Below, piece by piece: positions 18,242 to 25,917 of a stretch of DNA of 37,990 nt (positions are counted from its first letter, which is position 1; each line of letters begins with the position of its first letter). The translations under genes were made by a program, and so were the position numbers. The notes under the pieces are model-generated. The model was not told the origin of the DNA and did not search any database. It worked only from the letters and a program-made list of their open reading frames with translations. Source of the DNA: Helicobacter mesocricetorum (GTDB lineage: Bacteria > Campylobacterota > Campylobacteria > Campylobacterales > Helicobacteraceae); assembly GCF_900198605.1 (NCBI RefSeq), contig NZ_FZPJ01000010.1, positions 1 through 37,990 on the forward strand. Direction: 5' to 3'.

Positions 18242-19698
18242 AAATTAGCAAATTCTTGTAGATTCTTATGGAATCTCAAGAGATAATTCCTACCTAAATC
18301 AATCTTTTGATAAAACCAGCTCCAAAGCGACCAGATATAATTAGCCATTAATTGCCCCTTTAAAATATCCTCATAAGAGATATTTCCATACATTGAAGCA
18401 ATTTTATAGATTTGTTCTTTGGAGAGTTCTAGTTCTGCACTAAGATTCCCTAACTCCCATAAAATAGAGCCAAAGCCAGAATATTCAAAATCTATAAGTT
18501 TAATATCTTTTCCATTATATAGAATATTGGGGAGCTGCAAATCCCTATGGCATAAAATAAATTCTTGACTATCTAAATCCTTGGCTATTTCCAAGAGGAG
18601 CTTATGCTCTATGGGGGTAGTAAGTTTAATATTGGCAATTTTTTCGTATTTATAAATTTCATTAACCATAGAAATTTTTTGAAAATTTGGGTAGTCCTTG
18701 TGCTTATAGGTGTGAAGTTTTTTAATGGTTTGTATCAACAAAAGGAGTATATTACTATCTTTTAAATCTTTAAAATCCAGAGGTTTATAATCTTCTAAAA
18801 AAGTTGTCATTTTAAACTCATCGGCAAAAAATTCACTCTTTGGAGCAATATTTTTAGGCAGAAGTGCGAGGATTTTTTCTTCTTCGCAAGTATTGATGAT
18901 TTTTTCTCTTCCTTGGGAAGGGATTCTTAGAACCTTGTATGTTTTAAGAAAATTAATTTTGTAATTGGTATTGGTTATACTAAAGAGTTTTTCTGCCTTT
19001 CCATCATCAGAGCATTGAAGTGCTATTTCTTTAGGAGTGATAAGATTAGCCCTTAGAGCATCTTTTAGAGAATCAATTTCTATATAAAAAGATTCACAAA
19101 AAGTTACAGAATAATCAATTTTTGTAAGAGAGTGTAAAATACACTTCTCCCAATAATCCTCTTTATCGCATTCAAAAAGAGCCTTTTTTAGAAATTCTAT
19201 TTCTTTGGCATTATCAAAAAAGGCTATACCATCTCCATAGCCCTCTAAAGCGTTAGTATCAATATCTAGGAGTTTTTGATTTTCATCGACAATATAACCC
19301 CACGATGGAGTTTCATTGAGAATCTTTTGTGCCAAAATTTGTGAAACTCCTTTTTTGACATAGTGCATAAAGGGCTGTTGTATATATAAATCACCATTAA
19401 AAATAAAAGTTCCTTTGGTAATTTCTTTGGCAATAAACTTTAAGCTTTCTGCACTATTAACTCCTTGATAATCTTTAAAGACAATTTGTTGGAAATTTAA
19501 TTTTTTTTGGAGCTCATCAAAAAGTTGATGTTTGTATCCTGTTAGGACTATAATATCCTTTATCCCTGATTTTTGAAGATAGTCAATCGTATTTTCTAAG
19601 ATGCTTTTCCCGCGAATCTCTAAAAGGGGTTTTGGTTTATTAAGGGTTAGAGGGCGGAGTCTTTTTCCTTCTCCTGCTGCTAGAATAATCGCTTTCAT
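18238..19698 (-). CDS. licCA: Fused phosphocholine cytidylyltransferase/choline kinase (LicC-LicA)
   Basis: A 486-residue two-domain protein. Residues 1 to about 230 form a nucleotidyltransferase with the G-rich loop LAAGEGKRLRPLTLNKPKPLL and NGDLY (Asp103, metal site). Residues about 240-480 form a choline/ethanolamine-kinase-type phosphotransferase with HRDLQLPN (His384, Asp386, Asn391) and DFEYSGFG (Asp403). The order, LicC first and LicA second, is the one described for the Treponema LicCA fusion. Together the domains would make CDP-choline (or CDP-ethanolamine) from imported choline. It overlaps both neighbours by 4 bases (ATGA): the glycerophosphotransferase upstream and the permease downstream. 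Choline as substrate is inferred from the LicB-like neighbour. Confidence 0.85.
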   Translation of the reverse strand: MKAIILAAGEGKRLRPLTLNKPKPLLEIRGKSILENTIDYLQKSGIKDIIVLTGYKHQLFDELQKKLNFQQIVFKDYQGVNSAESLKFIAKEITKGTFIFNGDLYIQQPFMHYVKKGVSQILAQKILNETPSWGYIVDENQKLLDIDTNALEGYGDGIAFFDNAKEIEFLKKALFECDKEDYWEKCILHSLTKIDYSVTFCESFYIEIDSLKDALRANLITPKEIALQCSDDGKAEKLFSITNTNYKINFLKTYKVLRIPSQGREKIINTCEEEKILALLPKNIAPKSEFFADEFKMTTFLEDYKPLDFKDLKDSNILLLLIQTIKKLHTYKHKDYPNFQKISMVNEIYKYEKIANIKLTTPIEHKLLLEIAKDLDSQEFILCHRDLQLPNILYNGKDIKLIDFEYSGFGSILWELGNLSAELELSKEQIYKIASMYGNISYEDILKGQLMANYIWSLWSWFYQKIDLGRNYLLRFHKNLQEFANL

Positions 19699-20795
19699 AG
19701 CCTCCCTTTTAAGATATCTTCAAGGGATTCCAAAATAGCTTCACTAGATTTTCTGGGATAATAAATATTGGTTTCCCTTAAGTGTTGATAAAATTTCTTT
19801 TCTTGCTTGAAATTAATACTTTCAAAGATTGCTTGAAGCTGTTTGAAGTTTTTTGCAGTTTTGTCTTTAATGGTGTATTGTGTGCTATCTAAGGGATGAG
19901 GCATATAGAATATACAAGGTCGCAATGTTGTGTAAGAGAAAAGAAAAGAAGTGCTTGACCAATCTGTAAGTAAAAAATCTGAAGTATTAAAAAAATCATA
20001 GTTTTGGGATTCATCAAAGATTATGCGTGGATTTTGCATCCATTTAGCTTTGAGGAGTTGATAAAAGCGATGATTACCAGCGAAATTAAAGGGATGAGCA
20101 CGGTAAGTGATATTATAAGAAGTATTTTGGAGTATCCATTCTATGATATTGCTATCAAATCCCGCATAAAGGTTTTGATCAGCATTGCGAGTAGGGTTAA
20201 TATCCCTTAATGTGGGGCTATAAGTTATTGTATTAGAGGATTGGTATCGATACTGATTGATAGCCTTATCTAGTTGGGGATAGCCACAAGGTAGGAGTTT
20301 AATGCTTGAATCTTTGAGGGCTTTTTTAAAGCTTTGCATAGCACTCTTAGAGGGGACAATAATATAATCAAAGCTTTTTGAGCTTTCTCCACAAGCATAA
20401 GTTAGTCTATGGGGGAGATAGATTCTTTTTGCATTTTGACTTAGGAATGTTCTATCTATTCTTCCATCATCATAGGCTGTTTGATCGGCTGTAATGATAA
20501 TATCTATTCCATCTATATGTGTGTTGAGGTAGAAAACTTCTCCATTTTCTATAATTCTCCAAGGGAAGAGCACATTATGATGTGCACTTTTTTCAAAATC
20601 ATCCCCTAAGATTCTATCTACAATGGTGATTACATTATAGTGTTTGGATAATTCTTTGATGAGGTCTCCATATTGAGAGCGATAAGAGGGGTAAAAAGAA
20701 ATAAAAAGGATATTTTTCTGTGTGGTGCTAAGGTGGGATTTAATATCCGCTGCGGCAATGTTAATAAAAGCTTCAAGTTGTTCTTTAACATTCAT
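19695..20795 (-). CDS. CDP-glycerol glycerophosphotransferase-family protein
   Basis: A 366-residue GT-B-fold protein of the Glyphos_transf/TagF family. The N-terminal half has NILFISFYPSYRSQYGDLI and, later, RIYLPHRLTY and CGYPQLDKA; the C-terminal half has ITYSPTLRD, YRAHPFN (likely active His) and LLTDWSSTSF, the family's 'TDYSS' nucleotide-phosphate motif. There is no signal peptide or long membrane segment; it is probably cytoplasmic or peripheral. In a locus that makes CDP-choline and lacks LicD, it is the best candidate for the enzyme that uses the activated phospho-headgroup to decorate a glycan. That role is inference. It is coupled by ATGA overlaps on both sides. Confidence 0.75.
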   Translation of the reverse strand: MNVKEQLEAFINIAAADIKSHLSTTQKNILFISFYPSYRSQYGDLIKELSKHYNVITIVDRILGDDFEKSAHHNVLFPWRIIENGEVFYLNTHIDGIDIIITADQTAYDDGRIDRTFLSQNAKRIYLPHRLTYACGESSKSFDYIIVPSKSAMQSFKKALKDSSIKLLPCGYPQLDKAINQYRYQSSNTITYSPTLRDINPTRNADQNLYAGFDSNIIEWILQNTSYNITYRAHPFNFAGNHRFYQLLKAKWMQNPRIIFDESQNYDFFNTSDFLLTDWSSTSFLFSYTTLRPCIFYMPHPLDSTQYTIKDKTAKNFKQLQAIFESINFKQEKKFYQHLRETNIYYPRKSSEAILESLEDILKGRL

Positions 20796-21304
20796 AATAA
20801 ATCCCTTTGTAAAAAGTCGGTGATTTTTTCCTCTTTAGGGGTTGGGTTTTTAAGAATCTCTATTATTGTTCTTTGGAGATCTTGAAAGGATGTTGTAAAA
20901 GAAAATAAAGAATACAACCTATCTTCTCCTAGTTCTATATTGGTAAAGGCTGGGAGATGAATAATGCTTGGCTTTTGGTAAAAGAGGCTAAAGGCTAAGG
21001 CAATGTTGGAGGCATCTGTAACTAAAAGTGTGCTATTCTTGGCTTGTTTTAGGGATTTTATGGTTTTGATAGGTGTCGGGGGGGGGGGGCAATTTAATGC
21101 CTTGAAGATAATATTATGATAATTTTTGGGTGTTTTTGGATGAGGCAAGTAGAGAATTTTATGAGGGAGTGTTTCTTCTAAATTATTTTGAGTGTTGCAG
21201 ATATTGCAAAGTGTTTCTAAGATTTGACTATCATAGCCACATTGACAATTTGCGTGTATAATATCTTGTTGTTCTCGAAGAGCCGGTGCATAAAGAATTT
21301 CCAT
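20792..21304 (-). CDS. Phase-variable C-terminal-half glycerophosphotransferase-like protein
   Basis: A 170-residue protein that corresponds only to the nucleotide-binding half of Glyphos_transf proteins: EILYAPALREQQD at the start equals the 'ILYAPTWR' entry of that domain, followed by LYLPHPKTP and LLVTDASNIALAF. The usual N-terminal acceptor half is absent; upstream is only a spacer and tRNA-Phe. A C12 tract in the middle (ALNCPPPPTP) is in frame, so the gene is ON. Its stop overlaps the start of the next transferase gene (ATGA), so a frameshift in the tract would probably also lower translation of that gene. It may be a truncated duplicate, a partner subunit, or a translation switch for the operon. 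Ribosome site AAGGAAAAATA precedes the ATG. Confidence 0.6.
   Translation of the reverse strand: MEILYAPALREQQDIIHANCQCGYDSQILETLCNICNTQNNLEETLPHKILYLPHPKTPKNYHNIIFKALNCPPPPTPIKTIKSLKQAKNSTLLVTDASNIALAFSLFYQKPSIIHLPAFTNIELGEDRLYSLFSFTTSFQDLQRTIIEILKNPTPKEEKITDFLQRDLL
21078..21089 (-). repeat. C12 homopolymer tract (phase switch) at the head of the lic-like operon
   Basis: Twelve G on the plus strand, read as TGC, three CCC, CCG, ACA in the 170-residue gene. It is in frame at 12. Loss or gain of one base would end the protein early and remove coupled translation into the next gene. Confidence 0.85.
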
Positions 21305-21433
21305 TATTTTTCCTTAGCATTAAGATTTGGAAAAGTAGCTTATGTATTATTAAATATGCCTTAAAGAAAGCATTTCTTAAATTCTGGATAATGAATACTT
21401 GGAGGACGGGATTTTTCGATATTATGTTTGTAG

Positions 21434-21509
21434 TGGTGGCTCGAGGCGGAATCGAACCACCGACACGGAGATTTTCAGTCTCCTGCTCTACCGACTGAGC
21501 TATCGAGCC
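21434..21509 (-). tRNA. tRNA-Phe (GAA)
   Basis: On the minus strand a complete 76-base cloverleaf is seen: acceptor GGCTCGA paired with TCGAGCC, discriminator A, encoded CCA (21434-21436), D-loop AGCTCAGTCGGTAGAGC, anticodon loop CTGAAAA with GAA, and T-loop GGTTCGATTCC. It lies about 130 bases upstream of the lic-like operon, which may be partly read from its promoter. Confidence 0.97.
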
Positions 21510-21534
21510 ATTTAACGAATTTTAGGAAGCTAGA

Positions 21535-21540
21535 ATTATA
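21535..21540 (-). promoter_or_regulatory. -10 box for tRNA-Phe
   Basis: Minus strand TATAAT lies 25 bases before the 5' end of tRNA-Phe, a normal distance for a stable RNA promoter. Transcription would start near 21528. Confidence 0.55.
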
Positions 21541-21562
21541 TTGTAAAATATTTAATTCTTTC

Positions 21563-22471
21563 TTAAAAGAATTTTTTCAATAATAAAATATTCTTAGGAT
21601 TACTGCTTTGATAGTATTGAATATTTTTATAACCATAAAATGTGGCTATCTTGAAAAATTTTTCCATTTTTTGTATGTCTTGTATTTCTATGTAAAGTAT
21701 GCCTCCTGTTTCTAGTATTTTATTAATGAGGATAAAATTTTGGTTTAGTTGTTGTTCAAAGTTTATTTTGGACATCTTTAAAAGATCTTGTTCTGTAATA
21801 TCAAAAAACCACATTCTTAGGAAGTTTTGTTTGTAGAATCTATCCTTTTCAAAAATAGAGGGTGCGTAGTAAATTAAGTGTGCTTTATGCGAGAAGATAG
21901 ATTCTAATTCTGTGGGGCTACTAAGAAAATTTGGTATGTAAGGGTTTAAGATTAAGAGTTTTGTAGAGCTAACATTTTGATAAATTTGTTTGTATTTATT
22001 AACAATGAATTCTTTTAACTCCATATCTTCAGGGATTTTTGTATTAGTTGGTGCTAAAAAGCTATTGATAAGACACTTAATCCATAGATTAATGGAATCA
22101 TCGGGAGAATTCTTTAAGAATTCCTTAAAAGAAAGGAGTTCATTGTAGATTCTAGGGGCGAAATATTTAGACATATCAGGAGGCATTTCAAAGCAACTAA
22201 TCTTGATTTCTTTTAAGCGATTCTTCAATCCTGCAGAACTAGGATAAGAAAATTGGCATTGGGTATGGATTTTAGTGAGGGGATTATTATCAAGGATAAA
22301 GCTTATGCGTTCATTTGTTGCTAGGGCAAAGGCAAAATTAGGATTATTAAGGCAATAAAGTAAAACTTTACTATCTTCTTTTGTGGTTTTAAGGATGATA
22401 TTTTCCATTAATTCTAAAAGATTGTTTTCAGAAACTTGCATTGGTGTTTTTAAGAATGTATTTTCTTCCAT
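21563..22471 (-). CDS. Hypothetical protein, 302 residues
   Basis: I do not recognise this protein. It has no signal peptide or membrane segment, is rich in Asn, Lys and Phe, and contains LLYCLNNPNFAFALATNERI near the start, STKLLILNPYIPNFLS in the middle, and NFILINKILETGGILYIE then FFKIATFYGYKNIQYYQSSN at the end. The last part (a 'GG-ILYIE' strand, a helix, then 'YGYKNI') recalls the C-terminal strands of a methyltransferase fold, but no SAM motif I is visible. It stands alone between tRNA-Phe and the divergent panC. The start at 22471 has no strong ribosome site; GGGAG is 18 bases away. Confidence 0.6.
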   Translation of the reverse strand: MEENTFLKTPMQVSENNLLELMENIILKTTKEDSKVLLYCLNNPNFAFALATNERISFILDNNPLTKIHTQCQFSYPSSAGLKNRLKEIKISCFEMPPDMSKYFAPRIYNELLSFKEFLKNSPDDSINLWIKCLINSFLAPTNTKIPEDMELKEFIVNKYKQIYQNVSSTKLLILNPYIPNFLSSPTELESIFSHKAHLIYYAPSIFEKDRFYKQNFLRMWFFDITEQDLLKMSKINFEQQLNQNFILINKILETGGILYIEIQDIQKMEKFFKIATFYGYKNIQYYQSSNPKNILLLKKFF

Positions 22472-22555
22472 ATTTTTAGATAAGTGTCTCCCAAAAATTT
22501 AAATAAAGTTTTAATTCTAGCATATTTTAAAAAGTTTATTATTTTTTTAAGTTCG

Positions 22556-22577
22556 ATAAACGCATAATTGCGTTTAT
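22556..22577. promoter_or_regulatory. Perfect inverted repeat upstream of panC
   Basis: ATAAACGCA-TAAT-TGCGTTTAT is a 9-bp perfect inverted repeat with a 4-base centre, 26 bases before the panC start in the divergent region 22472-22603. It has no T run on either strand, so an operator or a leader hairpin is more likely than a terminator. Confidence 0.45.
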
Positions 22578-22603
22578 ATATTTAATGATTATAGGGGGTA
22601 AAT

Positions 22604-23449
22604 GTGAAGGTTTTTAAAGGTCTCAAAGAGTTGCAAATCTTTATCCAAACCTATAAAAGACAAAACCCTAAAGAAATAATAGGTTTAGTCCCTACTATGG
22701 GTGCTTTGCATAAGGGTCATTTATCTTTAATTGAATCTTCTAAGAAAACTTGTGATTTAACCATCGTTTCTATTTTTGTCAATCCTACACAATTTGGAGC
22801 TAATGAGGATTTTGGCAAATATCCACGCAAAACAGAGGCGGATTTGGAGATTTGCCAAAGAGCAGAGGTTGATATTGTTTTTATGCCAGAAGTAGCGGAG
22901 ATGTATCCGCTAAAACCTTCTTTACAGACTACCTTTAATGCTCCCTCATCTATGGCAAATGTCTTAGAGGGGGAGGCAAGAAGTGGGCATTTTAATGGGG
23001 TTTTGCAAGTCCTTAATAAATTATTCCATTTAATACAACCACATAAAGCATTTTTTGGAAAAAAGGACGCTCAACAGCTTTTAATAGTTCAAAAAATGGT
23101 CGAGGATTTATTTTTTCCCCTTGAGATTATCCCCTGTGAGATAGTTAGGAGTGAGGAGGGGTTAGCACTTAGCTCAAGGAATGAATATTTAAGTATAGAG
23201 GGCAAGAAAGAAGCACTAAAAATTTCGCAATCTTTAAAAGTTGCTATGCAAGTTATTATGCAAGGAGAGAGAGAAAGTTTAAAAATAAAAGCAGAGGCTT
23301 TAAAGGTATTAGAAGGGCTAGAAGTGGAATATTTCGCTATTGTTGATAGAAATTTAGAACCCATTTTAACCATTCAAAAAGATTCTACTTTAATCTTGGT
23401 TGTTGCAAAGATAGAGGGGGTTAGGCTGCTGGATAATGTATGGTTTTAA
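22604..23449 (+). CDS. panC: Pantothenate synthetase
   Basis: A 281-residue enzyme that joins pantoate and beta-alanine with ATP. It shows LVPTMGALHKGHLSLIE (HxGH nucleotidyl motif), FVNPTQFG, NEDFGKYPR, VLEGEARSGHFNGV, KAFFGKKDAQQL and SEEGLALSSRNEYL. Length and all motifs are usual. Translation starts at GTG 22604 after AGGGGGTAAAT; the ATG two bases earlier is in another frame. It is probably monocistronic or the first gene before the following trio, which starts 117 bases later. Confidence 0.96.
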   Translation: MKVFKGLKELQIFIQTYKRQNPKEIIGLVPTMGALHKGHLSLIESSKKTCDLTIVSIFVNPTQFGANEDFGKYPRKTEADLEICQRAEVDIVFMPEVAEMYPLKPSLQTTFNAPSSMANVLEGEARSGHFNGVLQVLNKLFHLIQPHKAFFGKKDAQQLLIVQKMVEDLFFPLEIIPCEIVRSEEGLALSSRNEYLSIEGKKEALKISQSLKVAMQVIMQGERESLKIKAEALKVLEGLEVEYFAIVDRNLEPILTIQKDSTLILVVAKIEGVRLLDNVWF

Positions 23450-23566
23450 TTCTTATTTAAGTAAAATAGGAGTATCCTCCCCGCACAAAAGTGAAGCTTT
23501 CCGTGTGAAAGACAACAATTCCCCTTAATCTTGTTGTAGCAAAATTTTAAAGAAAGTCTTGTTTTT

Positions 23567-24772
23567 ATGTATCCAAACAATTCCTCCCAAAAATCTTGTA
23601 TTTTTATGGGTAATTTGTCCCTTGGCACACTCTTTTTTTTACGACTTGAAAATGCTTTTTTATTGGCTGAAAAAGGCAGTTTCATAGAGGTTATTAGCTG
23701 TTTTGGAAATTTAGAGAATGATTTAAAGATGTGGTGTGCTTTTAAGGGTGAGGCATTTATCCATAAAGTTGCTATTGCCAAAAACTCTAATAAGGATAAT
23801 TTTCTTTACCTTTTACAAAAGCAATCTCCTAAAAGATTCCAAAAGTTTGATGCAAATTCTCATATTGCTCCTTTTGGACATGGTTTAGCCCCTAATGGGG
23901 TATTAGTAGAATCCGCAAGTCCGCACTATCCTTTTACCTATATGAATGACAATGAGCTTTATAATGGGAATTTTACGCAAATTTATGAGGATTCTAAAAA
24001 GTCTCAATGGAATGCTTCTAATGATATAAAATGGAAAGATATTCCCTCTTTTAGCCCTGCTATGGAGTTTGCCATAGCACAGATTATGACTTATTTAACC
24101 GAAAATGAGTTTTCTGCATTATATATTCCTGCACGATTTTTAGGACAAATCTCTCCCTTTTTTACAACTGCTCCTTTGCTGCTCTCTAGCATTATTGGCG
24201 ATGAGGCAAGACATATTGAAGCATTTATTAAAAGGGCAAATGTTACGGGATTAGGTGTGCAATATTCCACGATTGCCACGCAACAAAGCCTCTTTAGTCT
24301 TTTTAAAGAAACCAATTATTTTAAATCAAGCTTCCTGCTTCATATTATGGGTGAGGGGACATTTATTGATTTATTAAAATTTTTAGAAGAGAGTTTTGAG
24401 GGCTTGGGGGATAGTGCAAGTGCAGAGTTGTTTTACTTGGCTAGGAGAGATGAAAGTCGCCATGTTGCTTATGGTATGAATAATGTCAAACATACTATTG
24501 CAGAAAACCCTGCAAAAATCGCTACTTTAAAAGAAGTTGTTTTTGAAAGAAAGAATTATTTAAATGCTCAAAGTGGAGAATCCTCACTTTTGCTTGAATC
24601 TTTGGCTCTTTTAAGAGGAGGGGGAGAGGAATTCATTTCGCGTGGATATGAGGAGGTATTAGAGCTTAAGAAAAAGATGGAGAAGAATCGCACAAAGCGA
24701 CTTGTAGAATGTGGCATTGATGAAGAGTTGGCATACGATTTAAGTAGGGCTCATACCCCTAATTTTATGTAA
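23567..24772 (+). CDS. Di-iron ferritin-like protein with a divergent TusA-like N-terminal domain
   Basis: A 401-residue protein. Residues about 14-85 (GNLSLGTLFFLRLENAF, then a Gly-Ser-Phe strand and MWCAFKGE) have the length and pattern of a TusA/SirA-like domain but lack the Cys-Pro motif of true sulfur carriers. Residues about 160-310 are a four-helix ferritin-like domain with likely iron ligands Glu179 or Glu181 (YLTENEFSAL), Glu213 and His216 (GDEARHIEAF), Glu263 (MGEGTFIDLL), Glu296 and His299 (RRDESRHVAYG). The pair of ExxH motifs fits an oxygen-activating di-iron enzyme. The next gene starts 8 bases after the stop, so they form an operon. The ribosome site is weak (AGAAAG); a start at Met14 (23606) is possible. 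The substrate is unknown. Confidence 0.65.
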   Translation: MYPNNSSQKSCIFMGNLSLGTLFFLRLENAFLLAEKGSFIEVISCFGNLENDLKMWCAFKGEAFIHKVAIAKNSNKDNFLYLLQKQSPKRFQKFDANSHIAPFGHGLAPNGVLVESASPHYPFTYMNDNELYNGNFTQIYEDSKKSQWNASNDIKWKDIPSFSPAMEFAIAQIMTYLTENEFSALYIPARFLGQISPFFTTAPLLLSSIIGDEARHIEAFIKRANVTGLGVQYSTIATQQSLFSLFKETNYFKSSFLLHIMGEGTFIDLLKFLEESFEGLGDSASAELFYLARRDESRHVAYGMNNVKHTIAENPAKIATLKEVVFERKNYLNAQSGESSLLLESLALLRGGGEEFISRGYEEVLELKKKMEKNRTKRLVECGIDEELAYDLSRAHTPNFM

Positions 24773-24780
24773 GGATAAAT

Positions 24781-25914
24781 ATGTTAAATGTAGAAAATTT
24801 AGGACAAAAGGCATTAGAGTTTGGGAGAGAGTTTGTCGCTCCTTTTACGGATTGTATTGATAAAGAGGCAAGATTCCCTAAAGAAGCGTATAATGAACTC
24901 AAAAAACAAGGTTTTATGGGATTACTTGTCCCTAAAGCTTACGGAGGGAGTGGAGGGAATTGCTCTAATCATATAGAGGTGTGTTATGCCCTCGCACAAT
25001 TTGACGCTTCTACGGCTCTTTGTTATATGATGCATAATGTTGCAACGGCTTGTATTGCAAAGTTTGGCACACAAAGTCAAAAGGATACTTTTCTTTCAAA
25101 AATCGCTAAAGGTGAATTAAGTTTTGCTCTAGCTTATAGCGAAAGTGGTTCTGGGACTCACTTTGGGCTACCTGATATTAGTGAGAGGGAAGAAGGGGAA
25201 TATAGAATCTTGAAGGGTAGAAAAAGTTTTGTTACTTCTGCCCAAGAGGCGGATTATTATCTAACTTTTACAAATTCTTGTAAAGTAAGTGGAGGAAAAA
25301 ATAATTGGATTACGCCTAATAATGCCGAAGGTCTTGTTTATGAAGAGGGGGTATGGAATGGCTTAGGTATGCGTGGGAATGTTTCAAAACCGGTGCAATA
25401 TAATGATGTTAAGCTCCATACTTCAGAATATTTATTGGGGAATGATGGAGAGGGAGAATCACAAGCAGGATTGGTGGCAATGTATTTTGTTATGGGCTTG
25501 GGGGCAGTGTATAGCGGTATCGGTAAAGTAGCTTATGAATGTGCCATTCATCATTGTAAAAGCAGGAAATATACAGACGGTAGCTCTTTAGCCGATAAAG
25601 ATTTAGTGAGGATTCATATTGCAGAGCTTTATACTAAAGTTCAAAGCCAAATTGCTTTTGTCAGGGAAGCGGCAAGAAGCTTTGATAATGCAGAATCCGA
25701 TGCTGTATGTAAAATCTTTGCTAGTCGTATTAATGCCACACATTTGGTGATGGATATTACACAGCTTGCTATGCGACTTGGTGGAGGGAAAGCGTATTCT
25801 AAGCAACTTCCTTTAGAGCGATATTTGCGTGATGCCCTTGCCTCTCAAGTTATGGCTCCAAGCCTTGATATTTTGCAAATATGGCTCTCTGATGCACTTT
25901 TACCAAAGGAGTAA
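24781..25914 (+). CDS. Acyl-CoA-dehydrogenase-fold flavoprotein, probably not a classical dehydrogenase
   Basis: A 377-residue protein with the acyl-CoA dehydrogenase architecture: an N-terminal helical domain (LLVPKAYGGSGG), a beta domain (ALAYSESGSGTHF, RKSFVTSAQEADYY, WNGLGMRGN), and a C-terminal helical domain ending RLGGGKAYSKQLPLERYLR then DALASQVMAPSLDILQIWL. In true dehydrogenases the loop after the ERxxRDA motif carries the catalytic Glu ('YEGT'); here it reads QVMAPSLDI (residues 356-364) with no Glu. That is the pattern seen in flavin monooxygenases and other diverged members. It lies 8 bases after the di-iron gene and 3 bases before the next gene. The role is inferred to be oxidation of a small, non-CoA substrate. 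Confidence 0.75.
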   Translation: MLNVENLGQKALEFGREFVAPFTDCIDKEARFPKEAYNELKKQGFMGLLVPKAYGGSGGNCSNHIEVCYALAQFDASTALCYMMHNVATACIAKFGTQSQKDTFLSKIAKGELSFALAYSESGSGTHFGLPDISEREEGEYRILKGRKSFVTSAQEADYYLTFTNSCKVSGGKNNWITPNNAEGLVYEEGVWNGLGMRGNVSKPVQYNDVKLHTSEYLLGNDGEGESQAGLVAMYFVMGLGAVYSGIGKVAYECAIHHCKSRKYTDGSSLADKDLVRIHIAELYTKVQSQIAFVREAARSFDNAESDAVCKIFASRINATHLVMDITQLAMRLGGGKAYSKQLPLERYLRDALASQVMAPSLDILQIWLSDALLPKE

Positions 25915-25917
25915 AAA

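Noticed and set aside
23446-23781. Minus-strand open frame across the panC/trio junction
   Set aside because: It overlaps the start of the di-iron protein and shows no protein family features or ribosome site.
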